A DNA stretch of 64,000 bases from Alkalihalobacillus sp047302405 (GCF_047302405.1 NZ_CP154853.1:2542001-2606000); one strand, 5' to 3'; numbered from the stretch's first letter, positions 26,587 to 35,170 are shown. The notes: generated by a model from the sequence alone, not told the origin. Numbers and translations are program-made.

Positions 26587-26713
26587 CACGAACACTCCCC
26601 TTTTATTAATATTTAGACATAAAATTTCTAATATTTTCTCATCCCATTGTTAAAAAAAATCTTACTTTCCTTCAATCGTCACAGTCTCTGCTCTATTTAT
26701 TAGACAAATCAAG

Positions 26714-27334
26714 TTAGTCAAATACTAAATTATTTAACTTCTCCTTCATATCCTGTAAACGAATTCGCACAGCTATCCTAACTGACTCTTCTACATAAAT
26801 TTGATCAGTTTCTATTACTAATACAAAGGTTACACCCATTTTCCTCATAATTAAAAGCTCAAGGTTACTTTGAGACACTAAATTATGCTTTTTTAAAAGC
26901 TTAATTATCTGTTTTCCTTCCTCTAAATTTATTTCACCACTTTTTAATGCCTCATCTAATACATAAAGCTGTACAAGTTGTGAGAAATCCAACACATCTA
27001 ATTCACCGAGTGTAGATTCATATAAATTAAGTACATAATCCGTAACAATGTTACGTTCCATTGCAGCTTTTTTAGTAATAGAAACATCATTTGTTGCTTT
27101 TGTTAGTTTATCAGCGAGTTGATCTAATGATAAGCCATCCTTCAGATGAATTATTTTATCAATTCGCTCAAGGATTTTCATTTTTGGAAAAAATGTTTCT
27201 TGCCCTGTAAAAGCTGATTTCCGTATAAACCACTCTTCAGGAATTAAGTTTTTTCGCTTCCATCGATAAAGCTGACCATAAGATATGCCAGTTACTTTTA
27301 ACAAATCTTTTTTAGAAATTAATTCATCATCCAT
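26714..27334 (-). CDS. yhbD: YhbD-like protein (DUF4004, MerR-type helix-turn-helix)
   Basis: A 206-residue protein with an N-terminal helix-turn-helix like MerR proteins (LISKKDLLKVTGISYGQLYRWKRKNLIPEEWF, residues 4-36), the marker of the YhbD/DUF4004 family. A central helical part and a short C-terminal domain with VTFVLVIETDQIYVEESVRIAV follow. It is upstream of the bactofilin gene on the same strand with 127 bp between. The two genes are also neighbours in B. subtilis, so YhbD may regulate or assist bactofilin. The palindromes just upstream (27366-27389) fit autoregulation. Confidence 0.75.
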   Translation of the reverse strand: MDDELISKKDLLKVTGISYGQLYRWKRKNLIPEEWFIRKSAFTGQETFFPKMKILERIDKIIHLKDGLSLDQLADKLTKATNDVSITKKAAMERNIVTDYVLNLYESTLGELDVLDFSQLVQLYVLDEALKSGEINLEEGKQIIKLLKKHNLVSQSNLELLIMRKMGVTFVLVIETDQIYVEESVRIAVRIRLQDMKEKLNNLVFD

Positions 27335-27365
27335 TCGTTATCGCCTCTCACTTTTTTATCCTAAC

Positions 27366-27389
27366 AACAATGTAACATAACATTGTTAC
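27366..27389. promoter_or_regulatory. Palindromic operator candidate upstream of yhbD
   Basis: Two overlapping dyads: AACAATGT-N6-ACATTGTT (27366-27387) and GTAACA-N6-TGTTAC (27372-27389). They lie 32 bp before yhbD. A perfect 13-bp relative, GTAACAATGTTAC, is inside the yhbD coding region at 27042-27054. Confidence 0.5.
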
Positions 27390-27534
27390 GCAGTAAAGTT
27401 TATTAATAGAAAAGATTAAGCCTTTTTAGTAAAGTCATTATGATCTATATGAAGTTGTTTAATTCAATTTGACAACAGTACAATGTTCATGAATAATCAT
27501 TAACAAAACTTGACGATTTAATAAAGGAGAAAAA

Positions 27535-28755
27535 ATGAAGACGATTTTTGCTGATTTACATATCCATATTGGTCGCACAGAATCAGGTCGACCTGTGAAA
27601 ATAACAGGCTCAAAATCCTTAACCATTGATCGTATTCTATATGAAGCAAGCGAAGAAAAAGGAATCGATATGATTGGTGTTATTGATTGTCATGTCCCAG
27701 AAGTACTCCAAACATTAGAAAAAAGAGTCCAACAAGGGACTTGTATAGAACACCCTGGTGGAGGCATAGTTTTTAATCAGACGTCCTTATTATTAGGTTC
27801 AGAACTTGAAATCTATGATGAGAATTGTGAAGGGCCTATTCATGTTTTAGCTTTTCTACCCACACTAGAAAAGATGTGGTTATTTTCAGAGTGGCTTTCT
27901 ACTCGCATGAAAAACCGTACCTTAAGTTCACAGCGAATTTATGAAACGGGAGCCAACCTTCAAGAGAAAGTCAAAGAGCTCGGTGGACTTTTTATCCCTG
28001 CTCATATTTTCACACCGTTTAAAAGCCTTTACGGCAGTGGAGTTCAACGTTCACTGACAGAAGTATTTGAACCAAATTTAATTGATGCGGTCGAGCTTGG
28101 CTTAAGTTCAGACACTAGTATGGCTGATGAAATAAGTGAGTTACATCCCTATCCTTTTGTCACAAATTCTGACGCCCATTCCCTTGCTAAAATTGGAAGA
28201 GAGTATCAAAAACTTGCTGTTAAAGAAGCAAGTTTTGACGAATTCACTCTCGCTTTAAAACAGCAGCACGGTCGGGGAATCGTTGCCAATTACGGTTTAA
28301 ACCCACGATTAGGAAAATATCATGTAACGGTGTGTGAAAAATGTTTATCAAAAAAAATAAACGATGAGGCAACATGTTTGCAATGTGACCATCACCGCTT
28401 TACAAAAGGAGTTAGTAATCGATTATTAGAACTTAAAGATACTCATAAAAATTTCTCTACTCGCCCACCATATATTCACCAAGTTCCATTAGAATATTTG
28501 CCTGGACTTGGACCGAAAACATTAGAAAGATTAAAAAATCACTTTGGCACAGAGATGAACATTCTCCATGAGGTTCAGCCACCTATGCTTGAAGAGATTG
28601 TGCCGAAAAAGATCGTCGATATGATTATCGCGGCACGTCACGGTACATTAAACTTAAAAGAAGGTGGCGGCGGGGTTTACGGGAAAGTGCTTGGAGAATT
28701 AGTCATTACAAGTAATCAAATACAAACTAGCAACTCAAAAACGTCTCCAATTTAG
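27535..28755 (+). CDS. Endonuclease Q (PHP domain, zinc finger, HhH)
   Basis: A DNA repair nuclease family (TIGR00375), described in Thermococcales and some Bacillus, that nicks 5' of deaminated bases. The 406 residues show a PHP domain (ADLHIHIG at 6-13 and TNSDAHSLAKIG at about 218-229), a zinc-finger (CEKCLSKKINDEATCLQC at about 266-283), and a helix-hairpin-helix (LPGLGPKTLERLKNHFG at about 324-340). AAGGAG lies seven bases before ATG. A terminator follows. The next gene, a helicase, is convergent. Confidence 0.88.
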   Translation: MKTIFADLHIHIGRTESGRPVKITGSKSLTIDRILYEASEEKGIDMIGVIDCHVPEVLQTLEKRVQQGTCIEHPGGGIVFNQTSLLLGSELEIYDENCEGPIHVLAFLPTLEKMWLFSEWLSTRMKNRTLSSQRIYETGANLQEKVKELGGLFIPAHIFTPFKSLYGSGVQRSLTEVFEPNLIDAVELGLSSDTSMADEISELHPYPFVTNSDAHSLAKIGREYQKLAVKEASFDEFTLALKQQHGRGIVANYGLNPRLGKYHVTVCEKCLSKKINDEATCLQCDHHRFTKGVSNRLLELKDTHKNFSTRPPYIHQVPLEYLPGLGPKTLERLKNHFGTEMNILHEVQPPMLEEIVPKKIVDMIIAARHGTLNLKEGGGGVYGKVLGELVITSNQIQTSNSKTSPI

Positions 28756-28774
28756 TAAGAGGGGCGTTTTTTGT
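28737..28774 (+). terminator. Terminator after the endonuclease Q gene
   Basis: AAAACGTCTC pairs with GAGGGGCGTTTT, followed by TTG. The stem includes mismatches, but the T run is good. The stop codon lies in the loop. Confidence 0.7.
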
Positions 28775-28842
28775 GCTTAGACGAAGGTTCTACACACTTG
28801 CACCGGCCAAATCTCTATTGAACCATCCGAAAAAGCTATCTA

Positions 28843-28896
28843 AAAAAAGCCTGCATTAGTGATCATAAAAATCTCTAACAACAAGCTTTTTTTTCG
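28843..28896 (-). terminator. Terminator after the helicase gene
   Basis: On the minus strand AAAAGCTTG pairs with CAGGCTTTT across a loop of about 30 bases, followed by TTTAG. The other strand also ends in a T run. Confidence 0.6.
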
Positions 28897-28913
28897 TGTT
28901 AATAAAATCTCCA

Positions 28914-30650
28914 CTACTGCTGTACAACCTCTTGTTCCCAAAATCCTTGAAACCTTGCGTATGCAAGTGGTTTTCCTAATCTTAATAAGTTATCGGCAAA
29001 ATCAATGATTGTACATGTTTCAGTCCCTCCGAATTTCGGACCTCGCAATCCTCTGCCAACAATTTGTTCATATAAAATGATACTCGTAGTCGGTCGACAA
29101 ATAACAATATAATCGGTTTTGGGGGCGTCAAAGCCAGTCGTTAATACGCCATAGTTGAACAAAAATTGAATCTGTCCTCTTTTAAAGGCATCAATATAAA
29201 TTCGCCTTGCTGATTTCGGTGTTTCCCCGGAAATGGCTGCTGAACGATAACCCATTGCATTCATTGTCGAGGATAATTGTTCCGCATGATCGACTGTGCA
29301 CGTATAAACAATCGTACTCGAACCATTTGGAATCTTAAATAATTGCGTTAAGATTTGTTCATTTCGTTGCACATCGTTTGCGAGTGTACTTAACAGCTCC
29401 GCACTAATTAACTCAGCATCAGCCTGGACTTTTTGCTCATCGACTTCATAAGCTCTTCCTGATTGATAAATGACATGCTTAGGTTTGGCCAAATAACCAC
29501 GTTCTCGAAAATAAGCTAACGGATTTTCTTTTTCACTTCTCCCGGTCTTAGGTTGAATTAAATAAGCTTCAAATTTATTAACCAAATTCATCGTTTGCTC
29601 ATCATTTCTTCCTGGAGTGGCCGTTAATCCGCAAATGGGAAAAAGCTTTGGCCCAGCTAGTTCTTCTGCTTTTTCTAACAACAGGCTGTACATCGGAGCC
29701 ACGGCATGGTGTGCTTCATCAATAATCATGGCCCCGCAATGGCGGAGAATCTCTTGTAAAACAGGATCATCTGCTTTCGCCCGGTAATAAAGCTGTTGAA
29801 TACTTGCAATAACAGCCCCACCTCGTAATTGCTCATCTCTTACTTTATTTCCTGCAAAATAACGATAAATTCGTAACGGCTCTGGATATTCTTTTTCCTG
29901 CCACATATCGGCAATACAGGCGATTGCTTGTTCACATAACTCTTCACTTTGAGCAATCCAAATTAAATACTTTCCATCAGCAAAACCTTCACGCATCCAC
30001 TCGATATAGCTTTCCACTGCAACCCTTGTTTTCCCTGTACCTGTTGGCATCGTTACGACACAACGGGTATGTTCTCCTTCTAGCCTTAACACTCGTAGCA
30101 TATCCTCTTTTATGGTTGCTTGAAAATCAACAAGTGGTGGCACCATTTTTCGTGGCTCAATATCTAAAATGGGTTCCTTTTCAAAGCTTCTCTCTGACGC
30201 CATTCCTGCATAAGCAAGTGGAAACCCTAACGTTCTAACGAAATCCTTAGGCCATTTCCCACCTATCAGCCATTTTTTCTTTACTAATGGTGTAATCATA
30301 TATTTAGACGCAGTAATCGCTTTTTTTGAATCTGGATTACGTTGATATAACTGGATAAGTTCTTTCTCGTCTAGACTTTTCAGTAAATAAGTTCTTAAAT
30401 CCCTCACATTAAGATCACTACCGGCAAATAGCATTTCACCTTTTTCTCGAACAACCATCTCAATCAATTTTAACTCAGTTAATTTAATGCCGCTCATTCT
30501 AAAAACCATTTGCTCGATTTGTTTTGCCTGTTCTGTTCCAATTAAACGAATAATTAATCGTGTCGGCACTTGATACTTTTTTGTTAAAAGCTCCACGCAT
30601 TTTTGGATGTCTCTCTCTGTCGCACTATTCATCATTTTCTCCAACTCCAC
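28914..30650 (-). CDS. SF2 DEAH-box helicase/ATPase
   Basis: A 578-residue superfamily 2 protein. Walker A is TMPTGTGKTRVAV (about 205), the DEAH box is MIIDEAHHAVAP (about 314), motif III is GLTATPGRND (about 343), and the C-terminal helicase half has IVYTCTVDHAEQL and IVGRGLRGP (about 540). The first ~145 residues are helical and not recognisable. The layout is like ResIII/XPB-type enzymes. No nuclease domain is visible. A COG3910-type ATPase gene lies 75 bp upstream on the same strand. Confidence 0.85.
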   Translation of the reverse strand: MELEKMMNSATERDIQKCVELLTKKYQVPTRLIIRLIGTEQAKQIEQMVFRMSGIKLTELKLIEMVVREKGEMLFAGSDLNVRDLRTYLLKSLDEKELIQLYQRNPDSKKAITASKYMITPLVKKKWLIGGKWPKDFVRTLGFPLAYAGMASERSFEKEPILDIEPRKMVPPLVDFQATIKEDMLRVLRLEGEHTRCVVTMPTGTGKTRVAVESYIEWMREGFADGKYLIWIAQSEELCEQAIACIADMWQEKEYPEPLRIYRYFAGNKVRDEQLRGGAVIASIQQLYYRAKADDPVLQEILRHCGAMIIDEAHHAVAPMYSLLLEKAEELAGPKLFPICGLTATPGRNDEQTMNLVNKFEAYLIQPKTGRSEKENPLAYFRERGYLAKPKHVIYQSGRAYEVDEQKVQADAELISAELLSTLANDVQRNEQILTQLFKIPNGSSTIVYTCTVDHAEQLSSTMNAMGYRSAAISGETPKSARRIYIDAFKRGQIQFLFNYGVLTTGFDAPKTDYIVICRPTTSIILYEQIVGRGLRGPKFGGTETCTIIDFADNLLRLGKPLAYARFQGFWEQEVVQQ

Positions 30651-30725
30651 TTACTATAAAAAAATCAATATTACTAGTCTATAGCTTTAAAAGGAGTATT
30701 AGCAACTGAAATGTTTCTTTTGGCA

Positions 30726-31481
30726 TTAATTAAATAAATGATGTAAGAGACGATCCTTATCCGTAAAAAATTGGTTCATGATTTGATAATGCTCGGTTTG
30801 CTCTAACTCCACTTTTTCGATCACATCGTTGCCAAGTTGGCAAAGAGAAGCATTCGGATAGGCCATTAAAAGAGGCGAGTGAGTTGAAATAATAAATTGT
30901 GAACCATCTTGTACGAGATCATGAATTCTTGCTAATAAAGAAAGTTGCCTAACTGGTGAAAGAGCTGCTTCCGGTTCATCCAATATGTATAAACCTTTAC
31001 CGTGAAACCTATTCATAAAAGCGGCAAAAAAAGATTCGCCATGTGATTGTTCATGCAACGATTTCCCACCAAAGGAATCAATGATTCGACCTCCGCCACC
31101 TGGCTCACGATCTAACTCCTCAATATTAGAAGCGACATTATAAAAGGTCTCCGCTCGAAAGAAAAAACCATCTTTTGGTCGCAACACTCCTTTACTTAAA
31201 CGGATATACCGATCTAATTTTGAATGACTATCAAAGTTAGAAAAACGAAAATTTAACGTACCGCCCTCTGGATTAAAACCGTATGCAATAGCAATTGCCT
31301 CTAAGATTGTCGATTTCCCCATCCCGTTTTCCCCGATAATGTACGTGACATTCGGATGAAAGGAAAGTTCTTCAAAGTGCTGTAACGAAGGCAGCGTGAA
31401 AGGAAACTCAGCAAACGAAGGAACCCGTTCTTTAATAAGTTCCATCTTTTTTACATATTGGTTTTGAGAATGAAGCAACAT
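30726..31481 (-). CDS. ABC/SMC-like AAA ATPase (COG3910 type)
   Basis: A 251-residue soluble ATPase. Walker A is IIGENGMGKST (48-58), a long insertion of about 90 residues follows, the signature-like motif is QSHGESFFAAF (about 144), and Walker B is GLYILDEPEAALSP (about 161-174), then FIISTHSPLL (about 197). There is no membrane domain, so it is not a transporter subunit. COG3910 proteins have no agreed function; related ATPases serve DNA repair or anti-phage systems. The AAGGAGG site, seven bases before ATG, directly follows repeat R4. Confidence 0.8.
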   Translation of the reverse strand: MLLHSQNQYVKKMELIKERVPSFAEFPFTLPSLQHFEELSFHPNVTYIIGENGMGKSTILEAIAIAYGFNPEGGTLNFRFSNFDSHSKLDRYIRLSKGVLRPKDGFFFRAETFYNVASNIEELDREPGGGGRIIDSFGGKSLHEQSHGESFFAAFMNRFHGKGLYILDEPEAALSPVRQLSLLARIHDLVQDGSQFIISTHSPLLMAYPNASLCQLGNDVIEKVELEQTEHYQIMNQFFTDKDRLLHHLFN

Positions 31482-31500
31482 TCTATTTCCCTCCTTATTT

Positions 31501-31622
31501 ATAAAGCGAAGCCTGTTCGCTCAGAAGCGAGAAAAAATTAGGGTCGGCTGATGAAGACGCTCTTTGTCTTCACTCAAACGAACCGATTTTTCTCGAGCTT
31601 CTAACAGGCGTAGCTAGACTTA
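31501..31622 (-). repeat. Hairpin element R, copy R4 (leader of the COG3910 ATPase)
   Basis: Minus-strand full copy. The outer stem is GCCTGTT/AACAGGC, as in R2. The apical hairpin is TGAAGAC-AAAGAGC-GTCTTCA, as in R3. Its end, GCTTTATAAATAAGGAGG, is the ribosome binding site of the ATPase gene. Confidence 0.9.
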
Positions 31623-31780
31623 ATAAGCAAAATATCATACATTAATCGTACCATATTATGGTGCTTCTCTTCATTTTACATACTCACACAGGTCAAACAT
31701 TATGGACAACGTTTCGCTCCGCCAAATTACAATCTACCACGGCCAAATCAAAACACAAACCTCCCTCCACAGAATCCCCA

Positions 31781-31822
31781 AAAACCCGAAAGCCATCTCT
31801 GACTTACGGGTTCTCCATTATC
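31781..31822 (-). terminator. Terminator after terC
   Basis: On the minus strand AACCCGTAAG pairs with CTTTCGGGTT, followed by TTTGGGG. It lies 18 bases after the terC stop. Confidence 0.75.
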
Positions 31823-31839
31823 TTTCTTCATATATTAAC

Positions 31840-32655
31840 TTAGAGTTCTTTTTCTTTGACTTGATTCTCTTCCTCTAAGACTTCTTCAACTTCCTCTTCA
31901 GCTTTCGGATTTTTACTAGATAGGAACCATCCACCTACAGCAATCGCTACAAGGACACCGTAGAAGAATAACTTCCATCCAGTCGAGTGGGCAAATCCAT
32001 ATGGAATCACAGCTAAATCTTCATGTGACAAGGTTAAAATGACTAATTTTACCCCGACCCAACCAACAATCATAAACGCCGCGATTTCTAAACCAGGACG
32101 TGAATGCAAAAGTTTAACAAACCATGTCGCGGCAAATCGCATGATCACAACCCCGATTAACCCACCTGTTAAGATGACTAAAAATTGCCCTCCATCCATT
32201 CCACCAATCGGCGGTAACCCTGATGGTGGAAGAGCAATTGCTAAAGCAACAGCCGCTAAAATCGAATCAACTGCAAAAGCAATGTCGGCAATTTCAACCT
32301 TTAATACAGTCATCCAAAATCCAGATTTCTTTTTCGGCTTTTTCGTTTCATCTTCCGGTCGTTTTCTAAAGACCCATTTTCTTATGATATGATTTAATGC
32401 AATAAATAATAAGTATAACCCACCAATCGCTTGGACTTGCCAAACGTCAACGAGGAACGAAATCACAAATAACGAACCAAAACGGAAAACAAAAGCCCCA
32501 GCCAAACCATAAAACAACGCTCGTTTCCGTTCCTTTTCAGGTAAATGTTTCACCATAATCGCTAAAACCAAAGCATTATCTGCAGCCAAAATCCCTTCTA
32601 ATAAAATGAGTAATAATAATACCCAACCATATTCGAACAATAACGATATTTCCAC
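31840..32655 (-). CDS. TerC-family manganese exporter (YkoY/MeeY type)
   Basis: A 271-residue membrane protein with seven or eight spans. The family signature is ILAADNALVLAIMVKHL (near 21-37), and a second acidic pair is KVEIADIAFAVDSILAA (about 118-134). TerC proteins in B. subtilis (YkoY/MeeY, YceF/MeeF) export Mn2+ and help metalate secreted enzymes. The manganese riboswitch upstream of the ykvA-terC unit (33083-33168) supports this role directly. An acidic C-terminal tail (EEEVEEVLEEENQ) follows the last span. Confidence 0.9.
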   Translation of the reverse strand: MEISLLFEYGWVLLLLILLEGILAADNALVLAIMVKHLPEKERKRALFYGLAGAFVFRFGSLFVISFLVDVWQVQAIGGLYLLFIALNHIIRKWVFRKRPEDETKKPKKKSGFWMTVLKVEIADIAFAVDSILAAVALAIALPPSGLPPIGGMDGGQFLVILTGGLIGVVIMRFAATWFVKLLHSRPGLEIAAFMIVGWVGVKLVILTLSHEDLAVIPYGFAHSTGWKLFFYGVLVAIAVGGWFLSSKNPKAEEEVEEVLEEENQVKEKEL

Positions 32656-32685
32656 TATTTATTAAACTCCTCTCAAGTTGCACAT

Positions 32686-32955
32686 CTAATTTCTTCTCTT
32701 TTTATCATGTGCTTTCGTGATTCTAATCATTCTATCAAGTAAAAAACCGACAACTAACACATCATCAACAAACCCAAGGCCAATGATAAAATCAGGGATT
32801 AAATCATACGGTAACAATAAGTAACCAAATAGTGCCCCCGTATATAAAAGCTTTGTTGATAATTTAATTTCTTTTATCCGATAAAAACGGAACAATTTTG
32901 GAATGGAACGCCAAAACGTTAATAAAAATGCCGCCCTTCGAAAAAACAGTTTCAT
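32686..32955 (-). CDS. YkvA-family membrane protein (DUF1232)
   Basis: An 89-residue protein with the DUF1232 core KLSTKLLYTGALFGYLLLPYDLIPDFIIGLGFVDD, a hydrophobic segment followed by the conserved LIPD and GFVDDV. The function is unknown. It is the first gene after the Mn riboswitch and 30 bp upstream of terC, so it is in the manganese-responsive operon; this links DUF1232 to metal or membrane stress in this organism by context only. Confidence 0.85.
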   Translation of the reverse strand: MKLFFRRAAFLLTFWRSIPKLFRFYRIKEIKLSTKLLYTGALFGYLLLPYDLIPDFIIGLGFVDDVLVVGFLLDRMIRITKAHDKKRRN

Positions 32956-33002
32956 CTATTATCATCCTTTATTCGTTTTTTAATAAACCCTCCCTTGATA
33001 AC

Positions 33003-33033
33003 TAAAAAAACCTTCACCACGTGGCAAAGGTTT
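33003..33033 (-). terminator. Second terminator downstream of the riboswitch
   Basis: On the minus strand AAACCTTTGCCAC pairs with GTGGTGAAGGTTT, followed by TTTTAG. It is 12 bases beyond the first terminator and 50 bases before ykvA. Confidence 0.85.
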
Positions 33034-33043
33034 AAAAAACAAT

Positions 33044-33080
33044 AGAAAAAGACCTTTACCACAATCGAGTAAAGGTCTTG
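33044..33080 (-). terminator. First riboswitch terminator (expression platform)
   Basis: On the minus strand AAGACCTTTAC pairs with GTAAAGGTCTT, followed by TTTCTATTG. It starts only a few bases after the aptamer, as expected of a transcriptional riboswitch. Confidence 0.9.
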
Positions 33081-33082
33081 CT

Positions 33083-33168
33083 AACAACATAACAAAATGT
33101 CGCCAACAAAGCCGAGAGCATTTGCTCCGTAATGACGACTTTGCTGTTAAAGCTACTCCCCTTTAGGA
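33083..33168 (-). ncRNA. yybP-ykoY manganese riboswitch aptamer
   Basis: On the minus strand the aptamer hallmarks appear in order: AAAGGGGAGTAGC at the 5' end, the GTCGTCATTACGGAGC block, GCTCTCGGCTTTG, and a closing stem. This is the consensus of the Mn2+-sensing yybP-ykoY class. In B. subtilis this class turns genes on when Mn2+ is high, by preventing terminator formation. It is followed by two terminators, then ykvA and terC. The aptamer is 128 bp upstream of the first start codon. Confidence 0.96.
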
Positions 33169-33272
33169 GGTTTATTCAGCTAATTAATATCATTACTGTA
33201 AGCCTAATTGCCTAACTTGTCAATTCATTTTTAGAAAAAACGATGAAGAAACTGGGTAAACGCCTATTCCTA

Positions 33273-33803
33273 TCAGGTATTTTCATTGATAACTTTTTCT
33301 AACTTTTGCAAAGTAAGCAAAATATGATCAACTAGTCCAGGAATATCATTCATTTGCTCTTCATTAATCAACCGTTTAAAAAAGACTTCAACCCGATTCT
33401 GAATAACTTTTGGTTGTTTTTTATATAAATAAGAAAGCTGTTGGTTGAGCTGTATTCCATGCCCCCATATTTTTTGTAGCTCTTTTTCAATCAGGAAACA
33501 CTGTGATTCAACATCAACTAGCTCCACAAAAAACTGTAGAATTAATTGGCAACCTGGGTCAGAGCCTTCCGCTTCCAAAATCTCCAGCGCTAATTGATTC
33601 AAATCCGCTTTAAGAAGTAGTTCAGCCGTGACCTCCTTCTCTTCTGTTAATTGAAACGCTAGCGAAAACTCTCTCGCCATCGTTGCCATTTCCAACACAT
33701 CGCGGCGATTAATAATCTTTATTTCTCCATCTAAATTATCTAAATCATATAAGTAATTCTCAAATCCGATTTTTAAATTATCAAAAACGGTTGGATCAAA
33801 CAT
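33273..33803 (-). CDS. Unrecognised cytosolic helical protein
   Basis: A 176-residue acidic protein without signal peptide or membrane spans, mostly predicted helical. It begins MFDPTVFDNLKIGFENYLYD, which looks like a conserved start in Bacillus hypotheticals. It contains WGHGIQLNQQLSYLYKK and a C-terminal leucine-rich helix (LVDHILLTLQKLEKVI). Its start is 8 bp after the stop of the FAD oxidoreductase gene, so the two are one operon. I cannot name a function. Confidence 0.7.
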   Translation of the reverse strand: MFDPTVFDNLKIGFENYLYDLDNLDGEIKIINRRDVLEMATMAREFSLAFQLTEEKEVTAELLLKADLNQLALEILEAEGSDPGCQLILQFFVELVDVESQCFLIEKELQKIWGHGIQLNQQLSYLYKKQPKVIQNRVEVFFKRLINEEQMNDIPGLVDHILLTLQKLEKVINENT

Positions 33804-33811
33804 ACTCTCAC

Positions 33812-34933
33812 CTACTCTTGAATCGCTGTCTCCAGCTTGTAATTTTCTAAGTCAATTTCTAATCGTTCTTCTAAAGCTAATTTAGCTAATTCCTTACCAA
33901 GATAAGGTCCAACCGTTAAACCACTTGAGCCAAGTCCATTCGCAACTAACACATTTTTATGTTTCTTTAAACGGCCGATAACAGGTAAAAAATTCGGTAC
34001 GACTGGTCTAAACCCTACCTTCGTTTCCACTAATGTTGCCCCCTGTAAATTCGGTGCAACTTCAAATGCCTTTGTTAAAATTTCATGAATTGCTCCTGCT
34101 GTTGGTCGTTTATCAAACCCTTTCTCATCCTCATGTGTTGTCCCAATGACTAACCTACCTTTTTCAAAAGCCAATAAATACAAGGTCGATGGAGCCATCA
34201 CTACAGGCCATTCATTTGTTTTTTCATCTTGTTGCACTAATTCTAAAATTTGAGCTTTTTGAGGTTTGACTTGAAAATGAACACCTAGTGGTAATAAAAT
34301 TTCTTGACCCCAAGCACCGGTTGTGACGATGAGTTCATCCGCTTTTATCACTTTACTGTTCACACAAACGCCCGCAACTTGTCCATCTTCCATAAACAAT
34401 TTTGCGTCGCCTTCCATCATGTTTGCCCCCATCTTGAGTGCGGCACGGATTAAAGCTGAACAAATTTTATATCCATCAACTCGTGCTCCACCAGTTGCAA
34501 AAGCAGCAAATATGGGCTCTGTTAAAAGTGGAAACCGTTTCACTATTTCATCTTGGTTAAACTTTTTTATTTCACCGATTTCGGGAGCATCCACTTTCCG
34601 TTCCTTTGCAATCGATAATAATTTATCGATTCTCTTTTCTTCCGGATGAACATTTAATACGCCTACTTGTTGATAGCCAGTGTCTGTTTCACCTAGTTCT
34701 TCTAATTGTCTGATTAAATTTGGGTAATAAGCCGCCCCATTTTTAGCAAGTTTATACCATGCTTTATTTCGCCGTTGCGAAAGCCAAGGACTGACAATTC
34801 CTGCTGCGACATTCGTTGCTTTCCCTTGATCATTTCGATCAATGATCGTCACATTCTCTCCTTTTTTTGCTAAATGGTAAGCCGTCGAAGCCCCCAGAAT
34901 CCCTGCCCCAATAATGACATAATGCTTCTTCAT
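33812..34933 (-). CDS. FAD-dependent oxidoreductase (DAO family)
   Basis: A 373-residue flavoprotein of the D-amino acid oxidase/glycine oxidase family. The Rossmann motif is YVIIGAGILGASTAYHLAKKG (GxGxxG at 9-14), followed by VTIIDRND; NVAAGIVSPWLSQRR is at about 41-55; and the C-terminal FAD segment VLVANGLGSSGLTVGPYLGKELA is at about 328-350. It would oxidise an amino acid or amine. The start is close to the promoter region preceding 34933. The hypothetical gene downstream is cotranscribed. Confidence 0.87.
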   Translation of the reverse strand: MKKHYVIIGAGILGASTAYHLAKKGENVTIIDRNDQGKATNVAAGIVSPWLSQRRNKAWYKLAKNGAAYYPNLIRQLEELGETDTGYQQVGVLNVHPEEKRIDKLLSIAKERKVDAPEIGEIKKFNQDEIVKRFPLLTEPIFAAFATGGARVDGYKICSALIRAALKMGANMMEGDAKLFMEDGQVAGVCVNSKVIKADELIVTTGAWGQEILLPLGVHFQVKPQKAQILELVQQDEKTNEWPVVMAPSTLYLLAFEKGRLVIGTTHEDEKGFDKRPTAGAIHEILTKAFEVAPNLQGATLVETKVGFRPVVPNFLPVIGRLKKHKNVLVANGLGSSGLTVGPYLGKELAKLALEERLEIDLENYKLETAIQE

Positions 34934-34989
34934 TTCCTACACACCTTTCTCTTCACTATTATTATAGTTGTGAAGCGTTTATAAACAAA

Positions 34990-35096
34990 GGTCAAACAAG
35001 TAATTGATTAACATTGGTCAAAAATTTAAGCAAAACACTTGAAAGTCAGAAAAGGTCAAAGTATAATAAATCCAACAAAGGTCAAAGATAGTCAAA
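34990..35096 (+). promoter_or_regulatory. SigmaA promoter with CtsR heptad operators (ancestral clpE promoter)
   Basis: A -35 TTGAAA (35039-35044), a 17-bp spacer and a -10 TATAAT (35062-35067) make a near-consensus promoter. Around it lie CtsR heptads: GGTCAAA at 34990, 35016, 35054 and 35080; AGTCAGA-AAA-GGTCAAA (35044-35060) and GGTCAAA-GAT-AGTCAAA (35080-35096) have the tandem spacing of three that CtsR binds. B. subtilis clpE has a similar multi-heptad promoter. Here clpE starts 2.3 kb downstream, with an IS110 element between. Confidence 0.88.
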
Positions 35097-35170
35097 GTCA
35101 ATTTTTTAACTAACATTGTTCCTTTGTGACGTTACTGAACAAACAGTCAATAACCAAAAGGGCCAGAGAA

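Noticed and set aside
31658..31843. A 61-codon plus-strand frame next to R4
   Set aside because: It reads through the terC terminator, is proline/lysine-rich without pattern, and has no RBS.
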